Below, piece by piece: positions 27,481 through 38,744 of a stretch of 64,000 nucleotides of DNA. The notes beneath the pieces are model-generated. The model was not told where the DNA came from. It ran no database searches and saw only the letters and a list, made by a program, of their open reading frames with translations. Origin of the DNA: Nitrobacter vulgaris (GTDB lineage Bacteria; Pseudomonadota; Alphaproteobacteria; Rhizobiales; Xanthobacteraceae); contig NZ_MWPQ01000049.1 in the NCBI RefSeq assembly GCF_002028545.1, positions 62,001 through 126,000 of the forward strand. Reading direction: 5' to 3'. The stretch's first letter is position 1. Each line of letters starts with the position of its first letter. The translations under genes were made by a program, and so were the position numbers.

Positions 27481-27930
27481 CAGTCAGCTGGACGGCCGCT
27501 CCCGCTCGGGCCGAAAGGCTTGCGGGGGAGGAAAGTCCGGGCTCCATCGACATACGGTGCCGGATAACATCCGGCGGGGGTGACCCTAGGGACAGTGCCA
27601 CAGAGAACGAACCGCCGCTTCCACCCTCTCCTTTCGCTTGCCGAAAGAGGGAGGGGTGAGAGCGGTAAGGGTGAAAAGGTGCGGTAAGAGCGCACCGCGT
27701 TTCCGGCAACGGAGACGGCATGGCAAACCCCACCGGGAGCAAAACCGAATAGGGACGGCGTCGCGAGAGGTTCGCCTTGGGCGATAACATCGCAGGGCTA
27801 TGTCGGGCTCGCTGTCCGGGTAGGTTGCATGAGGCAACGTGCAAACGTTGTCCCAGAGGAATGGCCGTCACGTATCGTATGCGTAAGTGTGCGGTGCCCT
27901 ACAGAACCCGGCTTACAGGCTGGCTGATAT
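27481..27930 (+). ncRNA. rnpB: RNase P RNA (class A)
   Basis: The RNA component that cleaves tRNA precursors. Conserved blocks are in order: gaggaaagtccgggctcc (27528-27545), agggacagtgccacagaga (about 27588-27606), the P12 hairpin (about 27619-27660), caccgggagcaaaaccgaa (27731-27749), and the 3' side ending cccggcttacaggctggctg. The 5' strand gtcagtcagctgg pairs with ggctggctgat to form P1, which sets the ends to within a few bases. All protein-like frames through here are spurious. Confidence 0.95.
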
Positions 27931-28056
27931 CCGCAAAGCGTTTTGAATCGAAGTGAACTTGCGGTTCACTTGAGGAAAGCGTGTTTCACTGTGAATGAGG
28001 GGTTCGGCGCGCCGGACCCCTCGCCAACGAAACTCCGCGGCAGGAGGAAGACGATC

Positions 28057-28128
28057 ATGACTGACTCCGCCGAAAATCAAACAGCAGCGAATAAGACAGC
28101 CAGCGCTCGACGCCACTATTCGTCATAA
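28057..28128 (+). CDS. 23-residue peptide frame (tentative)
   Basis: MTDSAENQTAANKTASARRH and three more residues, with a textbook ribosome site GGAGGAAG seven bases upstream. It overlaps the end of the convergent extensin-like gene by 13 bases. It may be a real microprotein or a chance site; composition is polar, not membrane-like. Confidence 0.35.
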   Translation: MTDSAENQTAANKTASARRHYSS

Positions 28129-29324
28129 TCCGCCTCGCTGGCGTAACTGTGCGAATGGTTCTTGCGACCGCCAAATGATCCCGTGACAGCCGGCTCGCGG
28201 CTGGCATACGAACCGCGCGCAGCGGCGCGTGCGGCAATGTCCTCGCCCGATACCGCAGCAGGGTTGCAGACCATTCGGCGACTTGCGCGGCGCATCAGAT
28301 CGACATGGATATGATTGTAGTGATGGACGTTGGAGCCGGGCGCCAGCACAGTGGCGAAGCGCTGACAGGCCGACGCTTCCACATCGCGGAGGAAACCCTG
28401 CTCTTCCGGCAGACCCTTCCAGCCGTGCTGCACTGAAACGTATCGTCCATCCGCCAGCGTGAAACCAGCGATATCCAACGCATTCCCGAAGGCGTGCTCG
28501 GAAATATGCGCGCGCGGATTACCGTTCATGCCACGGCAGGAATAAGCCGAGATCTGCTTGATTTCGACCACGCGCGCGCCGAACCAACGCATCGACGCCG
28601 GCTGTACCGCATCCGCTAACCAGCGATCGAGCGCCGAGACGATCGGGCATGCAAGCGTCGCGGAAGGCTTCACCACGACGGGACCGACCGCGCTGGTGAC
28701 GGTCCCGCGCGCAGGTCCGAGACGCAGCGAGTTCTGTGACGAATCCAGCGCAGGCGCTGCCGGATACGCGGAGGACCGTGTGCCGCTATAGGACTGAGGC
28801 TGCGGCCGCGGATACGACTGTCCGTAATGGTCGTTCGGCGATGCGTGATTATCCTGCGGTCCGTCCGGCGGCAACTCGATCCGACCCTCGGCAGGATAGA
28901 CACCGGGCGCGGTCAGCGAGACCGGCCCGTTCGATCCGTCGCCGGAGGCGGGCTGAGGAGTTGGTGTTTCAGGGTAGGATGGCGGCGGGGGCGTCCGGTA
29001 GGCGGGCTGCGCGATCGGCCAGCGCGGCTGGCGGCCGATTGACGCGGGGGGCCTGAGATCCTCGTCGGCAAAGCCGTACGCCGGGTTTTCACCGAGCGCC
29101 GAGACCTTCAGGGGAAATTCCGCGCCGCAAATGCCGGGGCCATTGATCGGACGGATGCGAACGAGATCGGCACTCTCCCTGACTTCGCCGGATTTCAGAC
29201 ATGCAGCTTCAGCCTCGGCCCGCCACGGTTCGCGCTCCGCAGTCTGAAAAAAACCGCGCCCGCAACCGGCCAACGATACGAGGACGAGGGAGCCGACAAA
29301 ATACAAGGCAACTCTGCGCGTCAT
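28116..29324 (-). CDS. Extensin-like domain lipoprotein
   Basis: 402 residues. A lipoprotein signal with lipobox LAGC (residues 18-21) anchors it to a membrane. Residues 75-200 are a Pro/Ser/Tyr-rich linker. The C-terminal extensin-like domain has CPIVSALDRWLADAVQPA, ISAYSCRGMNG, ISEHAFGNALDIAGFTLADG and HHYNHIHVDLMRR. The His-Asp pairs resemble those of peptidase M15-like folds, so a wall peptidase role is plausible but unproven. A stand-alone gene that converges on the RNase P RNA side. Confidence 0.9.
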   Translation of the reverse strand: MTRRVALYFVGSLVLVSLAGCGRGFFQTAEREPWRAEAEAACLKSGEVRESADLVRIRPINGPGICGAEFPLKVSALGENPAYGFADEDLRPPASIGRQPRWPIAQPAYRTPPPPSYPETPTPQPASGDGSNGPVSLTAPGVYPAEGRIELPPDGPQDNHASPNDHYGQSYPRPQPQSYSGTRSSAYPAAPALDSSQNSLRLGPARGTVTSAVGPVVVKPSATLACPIVSALDRWLADAVQPASMRWFGARVVEIKQISAYSCRGMNGNPRAHISEHAFGNALDIAGFTLADGRYVSVQHGWKGLPEEQGFLRDVEASACQRFATVLAPGSNVHHYNHIHVDLMRRASRRMVCNPAAVSGEDIAARAAARGSYASREPAVTGSFGGRKNHSHSYASEADYDE

Positions 29325-29479
29325 CCGCGCACGTTCAACGAATTTATTTAAAGCTTCTTCAATGTGTTGTTTTCAGTCATTTTTAACCACGCCGTTGCGG
29401 TGCGCCATAGAAGATGGGTGGCGAGACTGGAACCGATTGCAGGACGCTGCGTTACGACGAACAAATGGCGTGAGGTCGC

Positions 29480-29563
29480 ATGACTTTCGCGGGCCACATG
29501 AGCATCCTGATCGCCTACATCGCACTCGCCTTCGTGGGCGCAATCGTGCTGGGCGTTTTTTAG
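29480..29563 (+). CDS. 27-residue membrane peptide
   Basis: MTFAGHMSILIAYIALAFVG and seven more residues: a single hydrophobic helix with ribosome site GAGG four bases before the ATG. It lies 54 bases upstream of the DUF4403 gene in the same direction. Plausible small membrane protein; function unknown. Confidence 0.5.
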   Translation: MTFAGHMSILIAYIALAFVGAIVLGVF

Positions 29564-29617
29564 CCAAATTTCCCGCATCTGGTCCCCGCATCGGTAGGTG
29601 ATTAAGTCGGGGAGCCA

Positions 29618-31174
29618 ATGCGGCCTGGGTTTAACCTCAAGACCATCCTGCTCGGCATCGTGATCCTTGCGGTCTCGTTTCTTTCCGGTCTCAAGGCCGT
29701 GGATTGGTTGTCGCCGCGCGACATCGACAAGCCTGCCCTAGCGACATTGCCATCGCTCCCCCCCGTCAACCGCAATTCGAGCATCGTCGCGCCGATCAAG
29801 ATACCCCTCACGCTCATTCGCGACGCCGCCGAGCGCGCGGCTCCGCATAACTTCGCTGGCAAGGCCGACAATCCGGCGGCGCAGATTCTCCAGAACGCGG
29901 ACATCGGTTGGACCGCATCCCGCGGCGCGATCAGCGCCACGGGCGTCAACGGCGTGCTGTCGCTGTCGACGCCGTTGACCGGCGCCGTCAAGGTTACTGG
30001 ATCGCTATCCGCCAACGCCCAGGATGCGGTCGGTAACGCGCTCGCGGGCGTACTCGGCGGCGACATCGCCAAACGGATCGGCCGCGTGAACATCAAGAAT
30101 CTGAATGCCAATGCCGAGATCAAGGGCAATGTCGTGATGACGGCACGGCCGGCGCTGGCCGAAAACTGGCGTATCGATCCCGGCATAACCGCGCAGGTCA
30201 ATCTTGGAGACACCAACCTCTCGGTCGCGGGCGCGCGCCTCAATGTGCCGTCACAGGTCAAGCCCGTCATCGACAGGGCAGTCAACGAACAGATCGCAAA
30301 CCTGCAGCAGCGCATCCGCAACGATCCCGCTCTGGAACGCAACGCGCGACGGCAGTGGACGCAGATGTGCCGCTCGATTCCATTACAGGGTGCAGCCGGG
30401 TTTCAGGATCTTTACCTCGAGCTGAAGCCGGTGCGCGCCATCGCGGCTCAACCGCGCATTGACACCAGCAACGTCACGTTGACACTTGGTGTCGAAGCCG
30501 AGACGCGGATCACGACCGCGGCGACCAAACCCGACTGTCCGTTTCCCCAGACGCTCGCCATCGTTCCGGCCACGACGGGAAAACTGAATATCGGCGTTCC
30601 GATCGACATGTCCTTCACCGACATTACCAAGATCATTGAGGTACAACTCGTCGGCAAGACATTCCCCGAAGATGGAAGCGGCGCGGCTGAGGTCACTGTC
30701 AAACAGGTCAGCGTCGCGGCCGCGGGCGACCACCTTCTGATCTCGCTTCTCGTTCATGCGAAAGAAAAGAAGAGCTGGTTCGGTTTCAACGGCGAGGCCA
30801 CAATCCACATCAGCGGTAGACCCGCTCTCGACCAGGCCGAGCAGATCGTACGCCTGACAGACATCCAACTTGCCGTCGAATCCGAAGCCGCGTTCGGCCT
30901 GCTCGGCACCGCCGCGCAAACGGCATTGCCCTATCTGCAACACGCCTTGGCCGAGAAGACAGTGCTTGACCTCAAACCGTTCGCATCGAATGCGCGAGAG
31001 AAGATCGCCGCGATGATCGCGGATCTTCAGAGAAGTGAGAACGGCGCCAAGGTCACGGCAGAGATCAGCAGTCTGAAGCTTGCGGGCATCGCCTTCGATT
31101 CAAAGACGCTGCGCGTAATCGCCGAAGCGGCAGGCACCGTGAACGTCGAGCTCAAGACATTGCCGGCGCTGTGA
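29618..31174 (+). CDS. DUF4403 family protein
   Basis: 518 residues. An N-terminal signal anchor (FNLKTILLGIVILAVSFLSG) is followed by a long periplasmic region rich in beta strands that matches my memory of DUF4403: SIVAPIKIPLTLIRDAAERA, then an RQWTQMC block and LDLKPFASNAREKIAAMIAD near the end. The family looks like lipid-binding tubular proteins but has no proven function. The gene stands alone, with a hairpin terminator region downstream. Confidence 0.85.
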   Translation: MRPGFNLKTILLGIVILAVSFLSGLKAVDWLSPRDIDKPALATLPSLPPVNRNSSIVAPIKIPLTLIRDAAERAAPHNFAGKADNPAAQILQNADIGWTASRGAISATGVNGVLSLSTPLTGAVKVTGSLSANAQDAVGNALAGVLGGDIAKRIGRVNIKNLNANAEIKGNVVMTARPALAENWRIDPGITAQVNLGDTNLSVAGARLNVPSQVKPVIDRAVNEQIANLQQRIRNDPALERNARRQWTQMCRSIPLQGAAGFQDLYLELKPVRAIAAQPRIDTSNVTLTLGVEAETRITTAATKPDCPFPQTLAIVPATTGKLNIGVPIDMSFTDITKIIEVQLVGKTFPEDGSGAAEVTVKQVSVAAAGDHLLISLLVHAKEKKSWFGFNGEATIHISGRPALDQAEQIVRLTDIQLAVESEAAFGLLGTAAQTALPYLQHALAEKTVLDLKPFASNAREKIAAMIADLQRSENGAKVTAEISSLKLAGIAFDSKTLRVIAEAAGTVNVELKTLPAL

Positions 31175-31252
31175 GGGTCAAAGTTCCCGATGCTGCCCGG
31201 CATCGTCGCGTCCCTCCTCCTCCGTCCAAACGAAGCTATGCACGAATAAACA

Positions 31253-31272
31253 CGCCCGGTAAAAACCGGGCG
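31253..31272 (-). terminator. Hairpin terminator between DUF4403 and PRC-barrel genes
   Basis: CGCCCGGT-AAAA-ACCGGGCG, perfect 8-bp stem. On the minus strand it is followed by TGTTTATT, so it best serves the PRC-barrel gene. Confidence 0.65.
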
Positions 31273-31302
31273 CGTTGGTCGTTCTGCCGTCTATCTGGCG
31301 GC

Positions 31303-31812
31303 TCAGGTCGAGTATTTGAATTCAGGCATCGCCTCCAGCTGTTGCTTGGTCGCGCTGAAGACTGCGTGATCCGGATACCATGAACTCTTGTCCGCCTTCG
31401 TTGTATTGACCGTGGCCGGCCCGGATGTCGCAGATCCCGTGGTGGTCCCCGTACCTGCGCCGCTTCCCGAGGCCGATGCCTGCGCAGGTGTGTCGACAAA
31501 CTTCAGCTTTTCGAACGGTACCGCAACCAGACGCTCGCCAACGCCTAGGAAGCCGCCTACCCCGATCACCGCAGCTTTAATCGCTCCATTCTTGTCCAAC
31601 AGAAGATCGCTGATCGAGCCGAGCTTGTCGTTGGTATCGTTATAAACGTTAAGACCGACCAACTTCGACGAGCGCCAGGTGCCATGATAGCCTGACACTG
31701 ATGTGGTAGCGGCCGGAGCATTCATCGTCATGGTGTTCGGCGTCTGAGCAACCGCCGCCGTTGCCAACAGCGCGGAGCCAATCAACGCGACCGTCATATG
31801 TTTTGAGATCAT
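31303..31812 (-). CDS. Exported PRC-barrel domain protein
   Basis: 169 residues from the ATG at 31812, ribosome site GGAG. Signal peptide MISKHMTVALIGSALLATAA (cut near VAQ). A PRC-barrel occupies residues 45-110 (SSKLVGLNVYNDTNDKLGSI, DLLLDKNGAIKAAVIGVGGF, ERLVAVPFEKLKF), then a Gly/Thr/Ser-rich linker and a short conserved tail (WYPDHAVFSATKQQLEAMPE). Exported PRC-barrel proteins are common in Rhizobiales and are stress-linked; the target here is unknown. Confidence 0.88.
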   Translation of the reverse strand: MISKHMTVALIGSALLATAAVAQTPNTMTMNAPAATTSVSGYHGTWRSSKLVGLNVYNDTNDKLGSISDLLLDKNGAIKAAVIGVGGFLGVGERLVAVPFEKLKFVDTPAQASASGSGAGTGTTTGSATSGPATVNTTKADKSSWYPDHAVFSATKQQLEAMPEFKYST

Positions 31813-32079
31813 CAGTGTGTTCTCCTTCAGTTTAAATGGAGTAGCGAGAACCCATGACGCCAAGAGTGGTTCCACGGAACACCTTCGATAAATCCCGTTC
31901 CAATCGGACAAAACAACACAAAGATGTGCGTAGATTTCGAACGACGCACGCAAGCTACGCCGACACGCAGCAGCGCGACCAATGACCGAGAGCGATGTGC
32001 CATCGCAAACAGCGACACCGTCGTTTCTCAAGATTTGCGTTTCTCAAGATTTACAGTGCAGCCGGTCGAAACGACGTCG

Positions 32080-32280
32080 CTAAGCAGCGTGTGCACGCAG
32101 CTCGTCGTTCGCCTCGCGAAAGAACGCGACGGTTTCGAACTGATAGCCACAGTGAACGCATTGCCAGAGATACGCTGTTCGGCGCGGTCCGTTTTCAAAC
32201 CATACTGGCGCGGCAATCAGACGACCGCACTGCGCACAAGGATTTTGGTGGGGTAAATCATCAGATATGGCAGCGACCAT
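32080..32280 (-). CDS. 66-residue zinc-ribbon protein
   Basis: Two CxxC knuckles, CAQCGR at residues 15-20 and CVHCGY at residues 41-46, form a likely zinc ribbon, with YLWQCVHCGYQFETVAFF as its second half. I recognise similar short proteins from Bradyrhizobium with HCxxCGT...HCWNCGYxFET. No function assigned. The start ATG at 32280 lacks a strong ribosome site. Confidence 0.65.
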   Translation of the reverse strand: MVAAISDDLPHQNPCAQCGRLIAAPVWFENGPRRTAYLWQCVHCGYQFETVAFFREANDELRAHAA

Positions 32281-32563
32281 GACGCTTCTCCCATCTGCTC
32301 TTTTTTGTCTGCGAATTGTAGCGAGCGCAACTCACCGAGAGTTCGCATTGCTCGATCCTGACTCCCTCTCGCGACAAATTTGCGACATTCCGCAAGCGCC
32401 CCTCGTGTAGCTAGACGCCGCAACACGACGCCACACGATCTCAAAGAGTTCCTTGGCATTACGCCCTCGGCAGGCTGAATTCATGAGCTTCCTATTTCGT
32501 CCATTTTGCCATAGGAAAGGCAAGATTGAGGCGGTAAAAAAGGCGGATCGTGAAGGGGTGCCC

Positions 32564-33040
32564 GTGACAAATTTACGCAAATTCGGTCCGCTTCTTGTTT
32601 TTGTCACGATGGCATGGCCGCAGCCATCGACCGCGCAACACGTGGACTACGCACAGATGGTGGCGGCACATGCGCAAGCCAACGGCGTTCCTGTCGAGCT
32701 GGTTCACCGCGTCATCATGCGTGAAAGTCGCTACAATCCACGCGTGGTTCATCGCGGAAACTATGGCATGATGCAGATCAAGCTCGAAACCGCTCGCGGC
32801 CTCGGCTACACCGGCACCGCTGAAGGCCTGCTCGATCCTGAAACCAACCTCACCTATGCAGTCAAATATCTCGCGGGCGCATACCAGGCAGCTCACGGCA
32901 ACCATGACCGCGCGGTGGCTTATTACGCCGGCGGTTACTACTACGCGGCGAAGCGGCAACGGCTTCAGCGCGCCACGCACGAGACCCTGAGCGCTGACGC
33001 GCGAATTCCCGGTGCGCCGCTGTCGATCGTGCCGCACTGA
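32564..33040 (+). CDS. Soluble lytic transglycosylase (SLT domain)
   Basis: 158 residues from the GTG at 32564, with gaaggg upstream; an ATG at 32483 would add 27 residues. The N-terminus is a signal peptide (KFGPLLVFVTMAWPQPSTAQ). The SLT lysozyme-like domain carries the catalytic Glu in HRVIMRESRYNPRVV, then NYGMMQIKLETARGLGY and AVAYYAGGYYYA. It is short, so the catalytic domain stands alone. It would cut peptidoglycan in the periplasm, perhaps for an envelope machine; nothing next to it tells which. Confidence 0.88.
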   Translation: MTNLRKFGPLLVFVTMAWPQPSTAQHVDYAQMVAAHAQANGVPVELVHRVIMRESRYNPRVVHRGNYGMMQIKLETARGLGYTGTAEGLLDPETNLTYAVKYLAGAYQAAHGNHDRAVAYYAGGYYYAAKRQRLQRATHETLSADARIPGAPLSIVPH

Positions 33041-33255
33041 ACTGCCGGCGATACGGGGTCGAGTAGCGTCGCGTCGATGCGGTAGCTGTCGAGCGGCGGT
33101 AGACGTGCGATTGTTCCGTTGCGGAGCGCCGCGAACCGCGCCGAGCGCTGCGACCGCAAAAACGTCCCGCAAAGCACCAAGCATGGAACCGCGTCTATTA
33201 TCGACGATTGCGTCTGCCGCGCGTTGACACCCCTGCCTTTCGGTCTAGATTAAGG

Positions 33256-33377
33256 GTTGTTCCGAGGGGTGCTCCGTCAGGGAGCTGAGATACCGCAAGC
33301 TCGTAATCCGAAGACGGATTGCAGGGACCGCGGTGACCCTTTGAACCTGATCCGGGTCATGCCGGCGAAGGGACAGG
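33256..33377 (+). promoter_or_regulatory. TPP riboswitch upstream of thiO
   Basis: The THI-element core is complete: aggggtgctccg ... ggagctgagataccgc, and the second sensor gaccctttgaacctgatccg followed by ggtcatgccggcgaaggga. P1 forms from tgttcc (33258-33263) and gggaca (33370-33375). The ribosome site of thiO (aagggacagg) is part of the 3' P1 strand and the ATG follows two bases later, so thiamine pyrophosphate should block translation directly. Confidence 0.95.
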
Positions 33378-33378
33378 G

Positions 33379-34395
33379 ATGCTTCAGAAGACGCGGGAGA
33401 AACGGGGGGCGCCCCCGATCGCGGTGATCGGTGCAGGTATTGCCGGCGCATGGCAGGCGTTGCTGTTCGCGAAGGCTGGACACGCGGTCATGCTCCACGA
33501 ACGCGGCGACGACGCGATGGCGCATGCCACCAGCCACTGGGCCGGCGGCATGCTCGCGCCATGGTGCGAATCCGAGGTGTCCGAACCTCTCGTCTCGCGT
33601 CTCGGCCTTCGCTCGCTCGCGCTATGGCACGAACATGCTCCCGATACGTCTTTCAACGGCTCTCTTGTGGTGGCGCATCCGCGCGACCGCTCCGATTTCG
33701 AGCGTTTCGCGCGGATGACATCAGGACACCGACACCTTCAGCGCGACGACGTGAGCAAGCTCGAACCATCGCTTGATGGACGATTTCGTGAAGCATTGTT
33801 CTTTCCGGACGAAGCCCATGTCGAGCCGCGCCGCGTACTGCCTGAACTGCACGCGCGCATCCGCGCGGCTGGCGGCCAGATCGAATTTGGCAGCGCGCCA
33901 AAGCCAGCCGACATTGAGGGTCTGGCGATCGATTGCCGCGGCCTCGCCGCGCGCGACACGTTTCCAGACCTGCGGGGCGTCAAGGGCGAGGAGATTATCG
34001 TCGAAACTGACGAGATCATGCTGTCGCGCCCGGTGCGACTCCTGCATCCGCGATGGCCGCTCTACATCATTCCACGTGAACACCACCGCTTCATGATCGG
34101 CGCCACCTCGATCGAATGCGAGGACGACGGCGTCAGCGTGCGTTCCGCGCTGGAACTGCTGAGCGCCGCTTACGCGGTACATCCGGCGTTCGGCGAGGCG
34201 CGGATCGTGGAGATCGGCGCAGGCCTGCGGCCCGCCTTTCCCGACAACCTGCCGCGCATCGCGATCGACAAGAATCGGATCGCGGTCAACGGGCTTTACC
34301 GTCACGGCTTCCTGCTGGCTCCGGCGCTCGCGGAACTGACGCTCGGCTATGTCGCGCGCGGGGAGATCGACAACGAGGTGATGCAATGCAAGTGA
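33379..34395 (+). CDS. thiO: Glycine oxidase ThiO (FAD-dependent)
   Basis: 338 residues. FAD-dependent oxidase that converts glycine to the iminoacetate used to build the thiazole ring. The dinucleotide site is AVIGAGIAGAWQALLFAKAG at the N-terminus; a DAO-fold body follows, with SHWAGGMLAPWCE and the C-terminal GAGLRPAFPDNLPRIAIDKN and NGLYRHGFLLAPALAELTLG. First gene of the thi operon, directly behind the TPP riboswitch. Its last ten bases overlap thiS. Confidence 0.94.
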   Translation: MLQKTREKRGAPPIAVIGAGIAGAWQALLFAKAGHAVMLHERGDDAMAHATSHWAGGMLAPWCESEVSEPLVSRLGLRSLALWHEHAPDTSFNGSLVVAHPRDRSDFERFARMTSGHRHLQRDDVSKLEPSLDGRFREALFFPDEAHVEPRRVLPELHARIRAAGGQIEFGSAPKPADIEGLAIDCRGLAARDTFPDLRGVKGEEIIVETDEIMLSRPVRLLHPRWPLYIIPREHHRFMIGATSIECEDDGVSVRSALELLSAAYAVHPAFGEARIVEIGAGLRPAFPDNLPRIAIDKNRIAVNGLYRHGFLLAPALAELTLGYVARGEIDNEVMQCK

Positions 34396-34583
34396 TCGTC
34401 AACGGCGAACGGCGCGAGATCGCAGCGCAGACCGTGGACGCCCTGCTGAGCGAGCTCGACTATGAAGGCACGCACGTCGCAATCGCTCTGAATTTTGACG
34501 TGCTGCCGAAAAGCCGATGGGCGGATACGACGCTAAAGAGCGGCGATGAGATCGAGATCATCACGCCGCGGCAAGGAGGGTGA
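34386..34583 (+). CDS. thiS: Sulfur carrier protein ThiS
   Basis: 65 residues from the ATG at 34386, which overlaps the end of thiO. Ubiquitin-like fold (MQVIVNGERREIAAQTVDAL, VAIALNFDVLPKSRW) ending in the essential Gly-Gly (TPRQGG), the tail that is adenylated and then thiocarboxylated to deliver sulfur to ThiG. The length and end are exactly those of the family. Next gene thiG lies 160 bases downstream, past a chromosomal repeat. Confidence 0.95.
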   Translation: MQVIVNGERREIAAQTVDALLSELDYEGTHVAIALNFDVLPKSRWADTTLKSGDEIEIITPRQGG

Positions 34584-34610
34584 GGGTAATGACCGATAGT
34601 CATCCTCTCC

Positions 34611-34700
34611 CGTCATTGCGAGCGAAGCGAAGCAATCCAGTTCTACCGCGCAGCAAGCATAGACCGGAGTGCTTCGTCACTAACGCTCCTCGCAATGACG
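34611..34700. repeat. Inverted-repeat element inside the thi operon
   Basis: cgtcattgcgag (34611-34622) and its exact complement ctcgcaatgacg (34689-34700), with gaagcgaagcaatcc and ggagtgcttcgtc inside. I recognise this as a dispersed repeat frequent in Bradyrhizobium-type genomes. It lies between thiS and thiG and would form a long hairpin in the operon mRNA. Confidence 0.75.
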
Positions 34701-34743
34701 GAACGAATGTGTCCGTCGTGAAGACGAGAATTGGGACTTCGCC

Positions 34744-35518
34744 ATGAGCACAGTCAAATTCTACAATCGCGAGTTCTCCTCCCGGCTGCTGATCGGAACG
34801 GCGCTGTATCCATCGCCCAGGATCATGCAAGGCGCCATTCGCGCCGCGGGCAGCCAGATCGTCACTGTGTCACTGCGGCGGGAGACAGCAGGCGGCAAAA
34901 CCGGCGACGCCTTCTGGTCGCTGATCCGCGAACTCGATGTCACGGTGCTGCCGAACACCGCCGGGTGCAAAAGCGTGCGCGAAGCCGTCACGACGGCGAA
35001 ACTTGCTCGCGAACTATTCGACACGTCCTGGATCAAGCTTGAAGTCATCGCCGACGACGACACGCTGCAGCCTGATGTGGTTGGACTCGTCGAAGCCGCC
35101 GCCGTCCTCATCAAGGACGGCTTTGACGTGTTTCCCTATTGCACCGAAGATCTCGGCGTCGCGATGCGGCTTGTTGAGGCGGGCTGCAAAGTGGTGATGC
35201 CATGGGCTGCGCCGATCGGCAGCGCGAAAGGTATCATCAACACCAACGCCTTGAAGCTTTTGCGCGAACGCTTGCCCGATATCACGCTCGTCGTCGATGC
35301 CGGACTCGGCGCGCCTTCGCACGCGGCGCAAGCCCTCGAACTGGGCTACGACGCCGTGCTCCTCAACACAGCCGTCGCCAAGGCCGCCGATCCAGTTGTC
35401 ATGGCTGGCGCTTTCAAGCTCGCGGTGGAAGCCGGCCGCAGCGCTCATGAGGCGGGCCTGATGGAGGCCCGCGACTTCGCCTCGCCATCCACCCCCGTTG
35501 TAGGGACACCGTTCTGGC

Positions 35519-35532
<14 letters not shown>
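34744..35532 (+). CDS. thiG: Thiazole synthase ThiG
   Basis: 262 residues, TIM barrel. It joins 1-deoxyxylulose phosphate, iminoacetate and ThiS-thiocarboxylate into thiazole phosphate. The conserved Schiff-base Lys lies in [14 protein letters not shown]; phosphate-binding loops are [14 protein letters not shown] and [20 protein letters not shown]. The stop codon lies within the first unit of a tandem repeat and the last 14 bases overlap the start of thiE. Confidence 0.95.
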
Positions 35533-38147
<2,615 letters not shown>

Positions 38148-38163
38148 GAGGCAAATTAAAACT

Positions 38164-38685
38164 ATGTCTTTACTTCCCGACCAACTAGCGAATGATCTTC
38201 GAGTTGTCTTCGTGGGAACCGCAGCGAGTCGCCGGTCAGCGACCGTCGGCGCCTACTATGCTCACCCTGGAAATCGTTTCTGGGGCGCTTTGCACGAAGC
38301 GGGCATTACTTCCCGCCGGTATAATCCCGAAGAATTTCCGAAGTTACTAGAACTCGGAATTGGGTTTACGGATATATGCAAAAACGCTGCGGGGATGGAT
38401 CATCAAATCGCAAAAGAGAGATTTGATGTTTCATCGTTTCGAGCCAAGATCGAGAAATACCAACCGAAGACCATTGCGTTTACAAGTAAACGTGCTGCGA
38501 GTTTATTCTTCGAGCAGCCAACCAAAAACATCCCACTAGGGCGTCAATCACCTTCAGTGAACGATCCAGATATTTTCGTTTTATCTTCAACATCCGGACT
38601 TGCATCGAGCCATTGGAATCTTCAGCCTTGGCAGGAGCTAGCTGTCTGGATCGAAGGCGTTCCTGGCGCTCGAAACACCGCGTGA
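38164..38685 (+). CDS. Mug/TDG-like uracil-DNA glycosylase homologue, atypical motif A
   Basis: 173 residues. The core LRVVFVGTAASRRSA, YYAHPGNRFWGALHEAGIT and LLELGIGFTDICK align with the Mug family (mismatch-specific uracil glycosylase, E. coli LRVVFCGINPG). The key Asn of motif A (N18 in E. coli GINPG) is replaced by Ala (GTAAS, residues 18-22), and motif B reads STSGLAS rather than NPSGLS. So either catalysis uses another residue, as in some relatives, or activity is lost. GC is visibly lower than in thiC and the next gene, suggesting transfer. It starts 16 bases after thiC but is probably not part of the thi operon. Confidence 0.75.
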   Translation: MSLLPDQLANDLRVVFVGTAASRRSATVGAYYAHPGNRFWGALHEAGITSRRYNPEEFPKLLELGIGFTDICKNAAGMDHQIAKERFDVSSFRAKIEKYQPKTIAFTSKRAASLFFEQPTKNIPLGRQSPSVNDPDIFVLSSTSGLASSHWNLQPWQELAVWIEGVPGARNTA

Positions 38686-38744
38686 ACCTCCTCGCGATTC
38701 ATGCGACAAATGCGGGGATTGTCAGCATCGCGAGGAAGAGAATC

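Noticed and set aside
27480-27871. Long minus-strand frame continuing upstream of the small membrane gene at 26780.
   Set aside because: It runs through the RNase P RNA gene; the protein sequence there has no family character.
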